Shown: piece by piece, positions 7,889 to 16,595 of the stretch
Position numbering within the stretch: the stretch's first letter is position 1
Layout of the letters: each line of letters starts with the position of its first letter
Assembly (NCBI RefSeq): GCF_023657445.1
Contig: NZ_JAGTWY010000001.1
Coordinates: forward strand, 1,674,001 to 1,738,000
DNA length: 64,000 nt
Direction: 5' to 3'
Origin: Marinobacter sediminum
Lineage (GTDB): Bacteria; Pseudomonadota; Gammaproteobacteria; Pseudomonadales; Oleiphilaceae
The notes under the pieces: generated by a model
Database searches by the model: none
Seen by the model: only the letters and a program-made list of their open reading frames with translations
Told to the model about the DNA's origin: nothing
Program-made: the position numbers and the translations under genes

Positions 7889-8356
7889 CTAGCAGGTCGC
7901 TTCGACCAGGCGCGCTTTTTTGCGCCGGACATAAAGGGTTTTGCGAACCCGGGCCACAGTCTCGTTCTGCTCATCGACAATGTTCACTTTCAGGACTGGT
8001 TGGTATTTGTCCCCGTTAGCCGTTGCCGCGACGATTTCATCAATCTGTTCCCGGGATAACTGGAAACGGGCCCGAACCCGGCCTCTTGCCGGTTGCAGGA
8101 AATCGATGGTGCCGCTCATGTCCAGAACCCGATAATCAGGCCCCAGAATGTTAACGAGCATCAACACGAAGAAGGGATCCGTCATGCTGGCGAGATTGCC
8201 CCCGAAGTGCGTACCCACGTAGTTGCGGTTGTACCAGCGCAGCTTCATTTCCACGTCAACCCGGCGGTAGTCAGGTGAAACGTGAGCCACGCGGATACCC
8301 GTCCCGAGGTACGGGGGATAGACATTCATGATGGTTTTAAAAACAGGCGCTTTCAT
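7889..8356 (-). CDS. DUF4442 (hotdog-fold, thioesterase-like) protein
   Basis: A 155-residue protein matching the DUF4442 pattern: an N-terminal P-P-Y-L-G-T-G-I-R segment, L-R-W-Y-N-R-N-Y-V-G-T-H-F-G-G at about 40-54 and a long following helix with D-P-F-F-V-L-M-L. The hotdog fold is shared with acyl-CoA thioesterases, but a specific activity is not established for this family. It lies 15 bases before the flavin monooxygenase gene and 64 bases after the membrane methyltransferase. Confidence 0.8.
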   Translation of the reverse strand: MKAPVFKTIMNVYPPYLGTGIRVAHVSPDYRRVDVEMKLRWYNRNYVGTHFGGNLASMTDPFFVLMLVNILGPDYRVLDMSGTIDFLQPARGRVRARFQLSREQIDEIVAATANGDKYQPVLKVNIVDEQNETVARVRKTLYVRRKKARLVEATC

Positions 8357-8420
8357 AAGTCACCTCTCTGGCATGGGTTGGCTGATGCCACCTCTGCTCC
8401 ATTGCAACGGTGGCGTTGTG

Positions 8421-9155
8421 TCACTCCGGCCGGCGCGGCACCGGCATGAACGCCCGTACCCGCTTCCGATAGGCTCGATACGGCTCGCCCAGTTCACGCA
8501 GCAGATCGGCCTCTTCTATCGGGGTCACGACGGCGATATAGAGCGTGCAGATCAACGCCATGGTCAGGTGTCCGGCCGTCATCTGGGGTGTCGCGTAGAG
8601 GACAATCAGCCAACCCAGACTGATGGGATGCCGGGTCACTCCATAGAGGTAACGCGCGGTGAACGCCGCAGGTCGGGGGGCCCGACGCAGCGCCCAGGTC
8701 CAGACCTGACGCACGCCAAAAAAGGCAAAATGGTCAATATTGAAAGTCGCCAACACCATCGTGCCCCAACCCACCGCATACAGTGCATACAGAGCGACAG
8801 CGGCGTAGACGTTTTCAATGGTCCAGATCGGTGTGGTTATGGGCTGCCAGGCCAGCAGGAACAACAACAGGGTGCCGCCGGAAATCAGGATGTACGTGCT
8901 CCGCTCCAGTACCGGGGGAACAATGCCGGCCCACCAGCGCTTGAAACCTGGCCGGGCCATCACGGAATGCACCGTCAGATAGAGGATCAGCCCGGCTAGA
9001 TTAACCTCGAATCCGTAGTTGGTGGAGAAAGCCGTCCCCACGTCGACAGTTTTGGGTACCCACAGGTTCTGCAGAAACAGCATAAAATAGAGCAGAGAAC
9101 CGAGTCCGACGGCATAGCAGATCAGCGCATAGGTAGAAAAGAACAGGCGTTTCAT
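8421..9155 (-). CDS. mddA: MddA-like integral membrane methyltransferase (NnrU/ICMT superfamily)
   Basis: A 244-residue protein with about five hydrophobic segments and the superfamily's C-terminal SAM-binding region: R-Y-L-Y-G-V-T-R-H-P at about 167-176, then S-L-G-W-L, and E-E-A-D-L with R-A-Y-R-K-R-V near the end. The segment A-T-F-N-I-D-H-F-A-F-F-G-V-R-Q-V-W closely resembles the equivalent part of MddA, which converts methanethiol and SAM to dimethyl sulfide. The MddA label is based on remembered motif similarity, so a different thiol or lipid substrate is possible. The start has a GGAGGA ribosome-binding site, 26 bases after the previous gene. Confidence 0.7.
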   Translation of the reverse strand: MKRLFFSTYALICYAVGLGSLLYFMLFLQNLWVPKTVDVGTAFSTNYGFEVNLAGLILYLTVHSVMARPGFKRWWAGIVPPVLERSTYILISGGTLLLFLLAWQPITTPIWTIENVYAAVALYALYAVGWGTMVLATFNIDHFAFFGVRQVWTWALRRAPRPAAFTARYLYGVTRHPISLGWLIVLYATPQMTAGHLTMALICTLYIAVVTPIEEADLLRELGEPYRAYRKRVRAFMPVPRRPE

Positions 9156-9181
9156 GGTGGTATTCCTCCCGGGTCGGGGCT

Positions 9182-10312
9182 TTATTGCCCTGTCTTTCGG
9201 TTCTCTTCAGGTGTCCGGCCAGCGTCCTCCCGGCGGGCAACGAAGTAGACGTTGAAGGGATCATGTTCCAGCCGTTGGGTGTCTATATCTTCAAAGCCGG
9301 CCCGCTTCAGCATGACGGTGGCCAATTCCTCACCCCACATGGTGCCCAGCCCCGGACCGCCCTGATAGAGCGAAACCGGCGTACAGTGGGCGCAGGAAAT
9401 GCTGTAGAGCAACGGCCCCAGCGGATGATCCAGATTGTTTTGCAGAAAGCTGGAACCGGCGATGTCCTGCATCAGGTAAACACCGCCCGCCCGCAGTGCC
9501 GTGGCAATCCCTGCCAACAGGGCCTGCGGATCGGCCTGGTCATGCACGGCATCGAAGGACATGACCAGGTCATAACGCCCGGGCTCATGGAAATCCCGAA
9601 GATCCCGCGCTTCGAATGTCAAGTTGGTCAGACCTCGCTCTGCTGCCTCCCTCGCGGTAATCTCGAATGCATCGGAACACAGGTCGTAGCCCGTGAAACG
9701 GCTGCTGGGAAAGCTTTCAGCCAGAGTCAGCAATGCCCGCCCCGCTCCGCAGCCCACATCCAGCACATCAATGCCGTCGTCCAGGCGACGCGACAGACCA
9801 GGCACCAGCGGCAGTAAATGATCATGCAGCGCCGCCACAACGGTTTGCCCGCTGTCTTCACTCATCACCTGATGGAAACAGGGATAAACGTGATAAGGCA
9901 GACCGCCGCCCTGGCGGAAACAGTCAATCAGGGCGTCCTCCATCTTGGCGATCAACGGCACAAACTGGGCATTCACGGCCACATTGCCGGGGGTCGCTTT
10001 TCGGGTCAGGCAAGCGGCGTGGGCCTCTGGAAGTTGGTAATGGCCGTCGACGGCGTTGTAGATCACAATCCTCGCCGTGGTCATGACAGCCAGCCATTCC
10101 CGGACATAGCGCTCATCCAGCCCAGCCAGCTTTGCAATGTTCTCGCTGCTGGCCGGAGGCAGCTCCGCCAGAATATCGAAGAGTCCCAGCCGGTGGCCCA
10201 GCGAGATCATGGTGACTGTTGCCCCGTGGTTCAGCATGGTTACGAGCGTCTCGACGAAGGTTTCCTGTTCCGAAGCAAGAGTCTGTGTGTCGGTTGGTTC
10301 TATAGCGTTCAT
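9182..10312 (-). CDS. class I SAM methyltransferase with N-terminal winged-helix domain
   Basis: A 376-residue protein with an N-terminal dimerisation/winged-helix-like domain (about residues 25-100, of the kind seen in small-molecule O-methyltransferases and Rv2258c-like proteins) and a C-terminal SAM-binding domain. Motif I, V-L-D-V-G-C-G-A-G-R-A, is at about residues 183-193; a D-L-V-M-S-F-D-A-V-H-D segment and the L-R-A-G-G-V-Y-L motif follow. It is the first gene of the six-gene minus-strand operon and is divergent from the AraC/GlxA-type regulator, which may control it. Substrate unknown. Confidence 0.82.
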   Translation of the reverse strand: MNAIEPTDTQTLASEQETFVETLVTMLNHGATVTMISLGHRLGLFDILAELPPASSENIAKLAGLDERYVREWLAVMTTARIVIYNAVDGHYQLPEAHAACLTRKATPGNVAVNAQFVPLIAKMEDALIDCFRQGGGLPYHVYPCFHQVMSEDSGQTVVAALHDHLLPLVPGLSRRLDDGIDVLDVGCGAGRALLTLAESFPSSRFTGYDLCSDAFEITAREAAERGLTNLTFEARDLRDFHEPGRYDLVMSFDAVHDQADPQALLAGIATALRAGGVYLMQDIAGSSFLQNNLDHPLGPLLYSISCAHCTPVSLYQGGPGLGTMWGEELATVMLKRAGFEDIDTQRLEHDPFNVYFVARREDAGRTPEENRKTGQ

Positions 10313-10548
10313 CGGTCAATCCAGTTGTTGGGTTCACGATCCATGCTATGGCGGACCAGCCCGGTCGCCTTAAGTGAAAAACACCCAAAAACAGCCAAAT
10401 CTGCCAAATCTGCCAAAAAGCATGTGGCGCGGGAGGACGTGGGGATGGGTTTGCGGCTAATCTTTCTGTGGAGAGGGCTGTCCTGAAGCTGACAACTCAG
10501 AAACGTGGATTGGCCCAGATGAATACATTGCGAGGTAAGAGCACGCTT

Positions 10549-11589
10549 ATGGCTTCACCCCTGACCAACCGGCCAATGGAAATAGCCATTCTCACTGTCG
10601 CGGAAACCACGTCATCCACCGTCTACGGGATGAACGACCTGCTGTGTTCAGCAGGGCGTGACTGGGGATTGATCACCCAAGGGCAACCAGGCACTCCCCT
10701 GATCAGACCCACGATTGTTTCGACCAGCGGAGAACCGATGCAAGTGGCCAACAACGGCTGGATCATGCCGCACCGTTCTCTCGATGCCGATTACCATCCC
10801 GATGCGGTCTGCGTACTGGAAATCGCGATTGCGCCACACAGCGATTTCGCGATTGGCATGTCGGAGGAGATAGATTGGCTGAAGCACTATTGGCATAAGG
10901 GCGGGATAATCGCGGCGGCCTGCACCGGCGCGCTGCTGCTGGCAGAAGCCGGTCTGCTAGATGATCAGGACGCGACCACCCACTGGGGATTCTGCGATTT
11001 CGTGAGCCGCCGTTATCCGAAGGTCAGGCTTCATCCCAATCGCGCGCTGGTGACATCGGGAGAAGAGCAGCGTCTAATCATGGCAGGCGGTGGTACTTCC
11101 TGGATGGATCTGGGCCTGTACCTGATCGCCCGGTTCTGTGGTGTGGAAGAAGCAGTTCGTGTCGCCAAGGTGCATTTGATCGATTGGCATGAAGTGGGGC
11201 AACAACCCTATGCCGTTCTCTCGTGTGGGCGCAAGGCTGAGGATGCGATTATTGCCAAGTGCCAGGTCTGGGTGGCTGAGCACTATGATCAATCCTCGCC
11301 TGTCGCCAACATGATGGCACTGAGCGGCCTGAGCGAGCGCTCATTCAAGCGCCGTTTCAAACAGGCGACCGGTATGACGCCCATTGAATATGTACTGACG
11401 TTGCGACTGGAGGAAGCGAAACAGATACTGGAAACCTCAGACATGCCTATTGAAGCCGTGGCCGAGGCCGTCGGCTACCAGGACGCAGGCTTTTTCGGCC
11501 GGAAGTTTTTGCAACGTGTCGGGACAACACCAACCCAGTATCGGCGGAAATTTCAGAATCTTCGCCGACATATTGGTGCAAACGGTTAG
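10549..11589 (+). CDS. GlxA/AraC-family transcriptional regulator
   Basis: The product (346 residues from the ATG at 10549) has an N-terminal DJ-1/PfpI-like domain with the elbow A-A-C-T-G-A-L-L-L-A-E-A-G, and a C-terminal AraC-type double helix-turn-helix. The latter shows L-S-E-R-S-F-K-R-R-F-K-Q-A-T-G-M-T-P and A-V-G-Y-Q-D-A-G-F-F-G-R-K-F. Such regulators sense small molecules and activate neighbouring operons. It is divergent from the methyltransferase gene at 10312, and the interval of about 235 bases is the natural control region. In-frame starts also exist at 10519 and 10576, so the N-terminus is uncertain. Confidence 0.8.
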   Translation: MASPLTNRPMEIAILTVAETTSSTVYGMNDLLCSAGRDWGLITQGQPGTPLIRPTIVSTSGEPMQVANNGWIMPHRSLDADYHPDAVCVLEIAIAPHSDFAIGMSEEIDWLKHYWHKGGIIAAACTGALLLAEAGLLDDQDATTHWGFCDFVSRRYPKVRLHPNRALVTSGEEQRLIMAGGGTSWMDLGLYLIARFCGVEEAVRVAKVHLIDWHEVGQQPYAVLSCGRKAEDAIIAKCQVWVAEHYDQSSPVANMMALSGLSERSFKRRFKQATGMTPIEYVLTLRLEEAKQILETSDMPIEAVAEAVGYQDAGFFGRKFLQRVGTTPTQYRRKFQNLRRHIGANG

Positions 11590-11702
11590 CGATCCCGGAG
11601 CAGATCCAATTCCCGATCGGGCATCTAGCGCTTGAATCATCGGCTAGGAGTGTCCACTGCACCGGGGTAAGTCCACTTTGTTGATAAGAATGTACCAGGG
11701 AG

Positions 11703-12062
11703 CTAGTTCTTCTTATCCATTTGTTCCTTTAATCCTGCAAAGGGATTATAGGTTGCTGGAGCTTGCTCGCTTTTTTTACTACTGCCATAACGCACGAGAT
11801 TTTCGAATTTGGAGTGCTCCTCATCGTGGCAATACAGGCACAAGAGTTCCCAATTACTGCCATCCGGCGGATTGTTATCATGGTTGTGATCGACATGATG
11901 AACGGTTAACTCTGGTAGATTCTTACCAGAAAACTCCCGCGCACAGCGACCACAAATATGGGGAAATAGCTTCAGCGCCTGCTCTCGATAGCCAGTATCT
12001 CGCTTGGCGTTGTATTTCAGCTGTTCGGCGCGAACTTGGTCGAAGGTAGATTTTTTATTCAT
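11703..12062 (-). CDS. HNH endonuclease (YajD-like), last cassette of the main array
   Basis: A 119-residue HNH nuclease. Two CxxC pairs (C-G-R-C near residue 38 and C-L-Y-C near 76) bracket the catalytic L-T-V-H-H-V-D-H-N-H-D-N-N segment, as in small YajD-type HNH proteins that nick or cut DNA. The cassette begins at the attC core at 12152, but no attC could be found after its stop codon, where the AraC-gene region begins. The distal attC has therefore been lost or the array is broken at this point. A role in defence or DNA processing is inference. Confidence 0.8.
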   Translation of the reverse strand: MNKKSTFDQVRAEQLKYNAKRDTGYREQALKLFPHICGRCAREFSGKNLPELTVHHVDHNHDNNPPDGSNWELLCLYCHDEEHSKFENLVRYGSSKKSEQAPATYNPFAGLKEQMDKKN

Positions 12063-12151
12063 AGCGGTACTTGAATCCTTCTTGTTTTCTTACATCTAAG
12101 CTGCCTATACAGAATAGCTAAAACTCATGTTCTTTCGTTCATGCTGATTAA

Positions 12152-12235
12152 AGCTAACGCCACCAACACGCGCAGCTTTGTAGTGGAGACGTAGCCGCAA
12201 CGAAAAAGCTGTCGTCGTGCTTGGCCTGGTTAGAC
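12152..12235 (-). repeat. attC site of the Ca2+/Na+ antiporter cassette
   Basis: Core sites AGCTAAC and GTTAGAC. The interior matches the attC at 4302-4385 over most of its length. Confidence 0.85.
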
Positions 12236-12252
12236 ATTCTCGTTTCCACCGT

Positions 12253-13215
12253 TTATGTACCGAATACCGTGAAACTCAGACTTACATATACACCGTAGCC
12301 CAACAGCAGCAATCCTCCTTCGAGTCTGCTAAGACGACTACCTGTATATAAAAAGAACAAAAGAATCAGCGACGTTCCCAACATGACCCATTGATCAAAC
12401 TGCAGGATTCGCTCATGGACTGGAAGCGGCTGTAACAACGCGGAAATGCCGAGTATACCCAAGAGATTGAAAATATTACTGCCCAGGATATTCCCAATAG
12501 CAACATCGGCATGTCGGCGGAACGCCGCAATTACTGATATCGAAAGCTCGGGCAGAGAGGTGCCAACCGCCACAAGGGTCAAACCTATCACAGCTTCTGA
12601 GACCCCGAACGACTCGGCGATCCCGATGGCTCCCTTTAACAGTACTTGTGAGCCGGCGATCAAAAGGACCAAACCCAACATAACCGCCATGACTATCCAT
12701 AGCGTTGTTTTTGGCAGAGATGTGACTTCCTCTCCTTCGGCTATGTGCAACCCAGCAGAAGGCGCTTCTCCAGAGCGCTCGGTCGAATAAGCCCAGATTA
12801 GATAAGCGGCGAGCGCCAAAATGAATATGGCAGCATCAGACCTTACCAGCGCATCCCCACCAACAAGAACAAGAAACAAAATGCTAGCCGCGACAACCGT
12901 GACACCATCCCGCCGTAATGCAAGCGGTTTGACAGCAAGAGGCGTTATCAGTGCGCATAAGCCCAGAATCAGCAGGATGTTGCCAATATTACTCCCCACG
13001 ACATTACCAATTGCGATGTCGGGCCGCTCACTAAGGGCAGCCTCAACTGAGACTACCAGCTCTGGCGCAGACGTTCCGAAACCGACAATTAACAAGCCGC
13101 TGAGCAAAGGAGAAATTCCTAGCCGATTTGCTGCTGCCAGAGATCCTCTGATAAGCGCTTCACCACCAGCCGTTAGAAGCAAAACTCCGATAGCGACGAA
13201 CAGCAGATCCAACAT
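12253..13215 (-). CDS. calcium/sodium antiporter (CaCA family, YrbG-like)
   Basis: A 320-residue inner-membrane exchanger with about ten transmembrane segments in two inverted halves. Each half carries the alpha-repeat: G-F-G-T-S-A-P-E-L-V-V-S near residues 45-56 and A-V-G-T-S-L-P-E-L-S-I-S near 210-221. Each is followed by an N-V-V-G-S-N-I-G-N or N-I-L-G-S-N-I-F-N motif. These residues bind the exchanged cations in this family. It is a complete single-gene cassette, with an attC core at 13271 upstream and an attC at 12152-12235 downstream. It is unusually long for cassette cargo. Confidence 0.92.
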   Translation of the reverse strand: MLDLLFVAIGVLLLTAGGEALIRGSLAAANRLGISPLLSGLLIVGFGTSAPELVVSVEAALSERPDIAIGNVVGSNIGNILLILGLCALITPLAVKPLALRRDGVTVVAASILFLVLVGGDALVRSDAAIFILALAAYLIWAYSTERSGEAPSAGLHIAEGEEVTSLPKTTLWIVMAVMLGLVLLIAGSQVLLKGAIGIAESFGVSEAVIGLTLVAVGTSLPELSISVIAAFRRHADVAIGNILGSNIFNLLGILGISALLQPLPVHERILQFDQWVMLGTSLILLFFLYTGSRLSRLEGGLLLLGYGVYVSLSFTVFGT

Positions 13216-13270
13216 GATTTTGAGCTTCCGGTTGCGAACTTAGTAAAAAATGGCTGCATCAGCCAGAACT

Positions 13271-13348
13271 GCCTAACGCCGACATAAACGGCGGAGTGTC
13301 AGCGACGTCCGGCGACCATAGGGAGCGAATTTAATGTACTTGTTAGCC
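13271..13348 (-). repeat. attC site of the enoyl-CoA hydratase cassette
   Basis: Core sites GCCTAAC and GTTAGCC flank an imperfect inverted repeat. The gene's stop codon lies inside the right-hand core region. Confidence 0.85.
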
Positions 13349-14284
13349 ATCGGTTAGATCTACAAAACTACCAGCCTCTAGTTTTGTTCTCGCGATTGGG
13401 TCATTTACGGGAAGAACTTTCTTTGAATCAATGAACTCAACGTATGCTTTAGAAGCCCTTTTCGCGCCACTTGACCCTAACAATGATAGAAATACGCTTT
13501 GTTCCAGTTGCAAACCCTTCTCGAGCGCCAACGACCCGCCTTCGATAACCGACTGCTTAATCACCGCTACAGCAGCTTTGCTGCGATGAGATAGCGGTTC
13601 AGCCTTCCTGAGAACCTGGTCAAGCAGCTTTTCATGAGGAATCACCTCAGATACGAGTCCCAGGGATAAACATTCTTTAGGTGAGATTCCCCTACCAGTA
13701 AGCATGAGCTCTAAAGCTGCACCACGCCCGATAAGGCGTGACAATCTTTGAGTCCCACCTGCTCCGGGCGGGAAACCGAGCAAAACTTCGAATTGTGCAA
13801 GTTCTGCACTATCGGATATAAAGCGTATATCGCATGCGAGTGCGAATTCTAAGCCACCGCCCCCTGTTTGGCCGTTGATTGCAGCGATAAAAATCGTTCC
13901 ACTGCGCCCCATCAGTTGCAAGGTTTCATGGAGTTTTTGTAACTGTAGGAGGCCTGCAGCCGGTGATTTTTGGAGCAGCCACCGCATTCCGGGAATTCTT
14001 TTTAGCGCCCTGACAGCGGCCAATGCAAATCTGGCCTGACCTATTGAGATAGACGGTGAGCTTTTGGCTACTTCCAACAGTTCACCAACATCGTAATGAG
14101 ATATGAATCTATTGGGGTCGTAACCGGTAAACACCACAACACCGACATTCTGATCGCGATCTACCGACACGATCAATTCATTGAGTTCATTGCACATTGA
14201 TTCTGTCAGCAACGCATACGGCGGATTGCTGAATTTCGCGATCACTATGCGTCCATGCTGTTCCGTTTCGATTAACTTTTCCAT
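13343..14284 (-). CDS. enoyl-CoA hydratase/isomerase family protein
   Basis: A 313-residue crotonase-fold protein, somewhat longer than the usual ~260. The oxyanion-hole segment A-A-I-N-G-Q-T-G-G-G-G-L-E-F-A-L-A-C-D appears at about residues 134-152, and F-E-V-L-L-G-F-P-P-G-A-G-G-T-Q-R-L follows. The glutamate usual in the second catalytic position is replaced in the L-G-F-P-P-G-A-G-G region, so classical hydratase activity is uncertain and isomerase or other crotonase chemistry is possible. It is the only gene of its cassette. Confidence 0.88.
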   Translation of the reverse strand: MEKLIETEQHGRIVIAKFSNPPYALLTESMCNELNELIVSVDRDQNVGVVVFTGYDPNRFISHYDVGELLEVAKSSPSISIGQARFALAAVRALKRIPGMRWLLQKSPAAGLLQLQKLHETLQLMGRSGTIFIAAINGQTGGGGLEFALACDIRFISDSAELAQFEVLLGFPPGAGGTQRLSRLIGRGAALELMLTGRGISPKECLSLGLVSEVIPHEKLLDQVLRKAEPLSHRSKAAVAVIKQSVIEGGSLALEKGLQLEQSVFLSLLGSSGAKRASKAYVEFIDSKKVLPVNDPIARTKLEAGSFVDLTDG

Positions 14285-14303
14285 ACGGGGTCCTATTGAA
14301 GCT

Positions 14304-14402
14304 GGCTAACGCCTGAGGTCACCGGCATTTGAGGCGACGCCTGATTTTGCAGCAGAAAAAGCAGGTGGCGGGTCAAATGTCCGCTGCAACGATTTGTTAG
14401 CC
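14304..14402 (-). repeat. attC site of the glutathione S-transferase cassette
   Basis: Core sites GGCTAAC and GTTAGCC. At about 99 bases it is the longest attC of the array. It shows an extra stem (TTTGCAGC-AGAAAAAGCAGG) compared with the others. Confidence 0.8.
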
Positions 14403-14443
14403 GTCAACTCTCCCTGGCCAGTCATTTCTTCCTCTACGTTTCC

Positions 14444-15142
14444 TCAACCCGAAAATTTCTTCATTCGGTCTTTGTCCGGAACTTCGGGCGTGAAATCTCG
14501 GGCATCTTCAAAAGATTTCACGAATGCTGGGCGTTTTGAAATCCTAGACAGGTACTCGCGAAAGATGTCGTCCTGGCAGAGTTTGTAGCCCCGCGCCCAC
14601 GTCACATTGTGACCAATAACGATATCCGCACCGGAGAATTCTTCCCCACAGATGAAGGGCATCCGGGATAGCCTTTCCTTGAGCTGCGGCTCAACTTCCT
14701 CAACGAACTTTTTCCGATAACGTTCGATCGTTCTTGAGTCGGCTTGCGCTGAAGGCAAAACGTGCTCGTGTATCCGAACTTGCCACAGCATCATATCCAT
14801 CCATGTGCCACCGAAATGCAGCATTTGAAGAAAATCGGCTCGTTCAAGCGATTGGCCAACCGGTGGCGAAAGCCGCTTTTCAGGAAAAGCGTCTACAAGC
14901 CATTCCACCATAGCCACGCTCTCCAGCATTCGATGGACCGAACCATCTTCCAAAACAATTTCAAGCAACGGTACGTTGTGGTTCGGATTCTTCAGCAGAT
15001 ATTCTTCGCTGTATTGCTCCCCGCTATAAAGCTGCACAGTCTGAACCTCAAAATCATCGCCAACTGTTTCATGCAAGGCCCAGCGAACTCGAGCGCTTCG
15101 AGTGGCCGGAAAGTGGTAAAGCTTCAGTTTCTTGATCTTCAT
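14444..15142 (-). CDS. glutathione S-transferase family protein
   Basis: A 232-residue protein with an N-terminal thioredoxin-like domain (K-L-Y-H-F-P-A-T-R-S-A-R-V-R-W-A-L-H-E near residues 6-24; N-P-N-H-N-V-P-L-L-E near 54-63; L-E-S-V-A-M-V-E-W-L) and a helical C-terminal domain ending with G-E-E-F-S-G-A-D-I-V-I. The cis-proline of the thioredoxin domain is in N-V-P-L and the S-A-R segment may supply the thiol-activating serine. The start at 15142 gives the usual GST N-terminus; six extra codons upstream are possible. It is a single-gene cassette. Confidence 0.9.
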   Translation of the reverse strand: MKIKKLKLYHFPATRSARVRWALHETVGDDFEVQTVQLYSGEQYSEEYLLKNPNHNVPLLEIVLEDGSVHRMLESVAMVEWLVDAFPEKRLSPPVGQSLERADFLQMLHFGGTWMDMMLWQVRIHEHVLPSAQADSRTIERYRKKFVEEVEPQLKERLSRMPFICGEEFSGADIVIGHNVTWARGYKLCQDDIFREYLSRISKRPAFVKSFEDARDFTPEVPDKDRMKKFSG

Positions 15143-15176
15143 AAGATCCAACCTTAGCAAGCCGGTCGCATTTGAC

Positions 15177-15254
15177 GGCTAACGCTTGCCATCACCGGCG
15201 GCAAAACCGGAGCGAAGCGGAGTTTTTGGCGTCCGGTGGATGGCCTAGTTAGGT
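15177..15254 (-). repeat. attC site of the 232-residue membrane protein cassette
   Basis: Core sites GGCTAAC and GTTAGGT enclose an imperfect palindrome (CCGGCGGCAAAACCGG and GGCGTCCGGTGGATGGCC). Confidence 0.85.
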
Positions 15255-15281
15255 TTCTGGTCCATCAGCCAAGGCACCGGG

Positions 15282-15980
15282 TCACACTCTTTTGATCATT
15301 AGTTCGAGAAAGTCATCCTGTTGCTGGCCATCGATAAAGCTCCACCGAGCAAGAATCCCCCACAAGAAATTGCCCACGTACTTCACAGGATCATCCGTGT
15401 ATGCACTAGAATTCTTTAACCTGTTGATATTTTGGTTTAATAGCTTGAAGGACCTGTGGACTCTCTCGTCCTGAATGGCAACATTGTTCAGTACATAATT
15501 GACTTCAGAAGCCAGCAATTCCATTTCGAAAAGAAGATCCTGGAGGAAGTCATTTCGATCATCAAGACCATTAAGCGCCTCGTACCAGCGCTGCTTGTTA
15601 TTCGCGTCAAAATACGCTTTGAACTCAACGTGGTCACACAGTTTTCTGGGCAACTTTGAATCGTGGGTGCCAACAGAACTCCAAAGTAACACCTGAATCA
15701 CTGATTCCTTAAACTGTTGATAATGCTGACTCAAGTTATCCCGTAGCAATTTTCGGCGCTTTACCTCTGGGTATTGAACTACGAGGGCCCAGAAAAAGAA
15801 GCTTCCCAAGTAAGCGACGGACAAGCTGAATAGAATTGAATTTCCGATGTGCAATGAATGCAGTATTGGCTCTATCCACGTTCCCTGAAGTGGAGAAATG
15901 ACGGGCTCAGAAGCTCCTGAGAAGAGGCCAAAGGTCGCAAAAATAGCGAGCAAGATCAGGAAATACTTCACGGTCGACAT
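15282..15980 (-). CDS. hypothetical membrane-anchored protein (integron cassette)
   Basis: A 232-residue protein with two hydrophobic segments in the first ~65 residues (F-L-I-L-L-A-I-F-A-T-F-G-L and I-L-F-S-L-S-V-A-Y-L-G-S-F-F-F-W-A-L) and a mainly helical, charged cytoplasmic domain of about 165 residues. No catalytic motif is evident and I do not recognise a family. The two-helix anchor with a soluble helical domain is common among cassette proteins of unknown role. Confidence 0.7.
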   Translation of the reverse strand: MSTVKYFLILLAIFATFGLFSGASEPVISPLQGTWIEPILHSLHIGNSILFSLSVAYLGSFFFWALVVQYPEVKRRKLLRDNLSQHYQQFKESVIQVLLWSSVGTHDSKLPRKLCDHVEFKAYFDANNKQRWYEALNGLDDRNDFLQDLLFEMELLASEVNYVLNNVAIQDERVHRSFKLLNQNINRLKNSSAYTDDPVKYVGNFLWGILARWSFIDGQQQDDFLELMIKRV

Positions 15981-16011
15981 TTTCCCACGAACAACAATGT
16001 TCCCCCTATAA

Positions 16012-16098
16012 GCCTAACGCCAGCCATAAGCGGCGCCCTGGCAAGGGCCTCCGGTGGAGGGCCGTCGGCCCGGAACAACCTTAATGGCATTGTTAGGT
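16012..16098 (-). repeat. attC site of the 134-residue membrane protein cassette
   Basis: Core sites GCCTAAC and GTTAGGT. The interior (GCGGCGCCCTGGCAAGGGC, CTCCGGTGGAGGGCC) belongs to the same group as the attC sites at 18122, 21031, 21527 and 22678. Confidence 0.9.
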
Positions 16099-16497
16099 AC
16101 CATCCCGAACACTCCCAATGAACGCTTTGAGCTCTTCTCGGATACACCAAGATCCGCCCAGCATTATGACTCCCGCTACTAACGAGAAATGGGATACAAG
16201 TAAAACGAATGCTGCGAAAAAAGCCCAAAGAGCATATCGAGTCAAGGTCTTTACCCTTTCAGAACCAAGTGCAGCTTCGACTTTCTTTGCCGGAGTTTGG
16301 TCCTCGATCAGGTAGGCGTGCACAAATGTGAAACCAGCAAAAACCGGAAGAAGACCAGCGAACAGACAAGTTGCGAGGAACAGGAAAAGCGAACCGGATA
16401 CAGGCTGGTTCGAACTTAGCAAAGCCAAAAAGTAGGTTACGCACGCCCCTGTAAATGCGCCATACAGCCACTTTAGCTGTTCAACTTTATGCTTCAT
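16093..16497 (-). CDS. hypothetical multi-pass membrane protein (integron cassette)
   Basis: A 134-residue protein with four predicted hydrophobic segments (about residues 10-28, 35-60, 80-100 and 103-118) and a short charged linker in the middle. A good GGAGGAGA ribosome-binding site precedes the ATG. There are no recognised domains. The stop codon overlaps the attC core, the usual packing in a cassette. Confidence 0.7.
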   Translation of the reverse strand: MKHKVEQLKWLYGAFTGACVTYFLALLSSNQPVSGSLFLFLATCLFAGLLPVFAGFTFVHAYLIEDQTPAKKVEAALGSERVKTLTRYALWAFFAAFVLLVSHFSLVAGVIMLGGSWCIREELKAFIGSVRDGT

Positions 16498-16516
16498 TAC
16501 TCTCTCCTCCCTGTGA

Positions 16517-16595
16517 ACCTAACGCTGAAACTTTGCGGCAATTTTGGAGCCGCGAAGCGGTGGAATAATTGTCCCGCAACAGTGACTTGTTATAC
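16517..16595 (-). repeat. attC site of the DUF4393 cassette
   Basis: Core sites ACCTAAC and GTTATAC; the interior carries GCGGCAATTTTGGAGCCGCG and GTCCCGCAACAGTGA, similar to the attC sites at 23210 and 23742. Confidence 0.8.

Noticed and set aside
10378..10425. Short AATCTGCC direct repeats in the regulator-methyltransferase interval
   Set aside because: Only two or three copies of a short A-rich motif; not enough to call an operator or CRISPR-like repeat.
11590..11702. Search for the distal attC of the HNH cassette
   Set aside because: Only unrelated short palindromes (for example CCCGATCGGG) are present; nothing has the paired cores of an attC.
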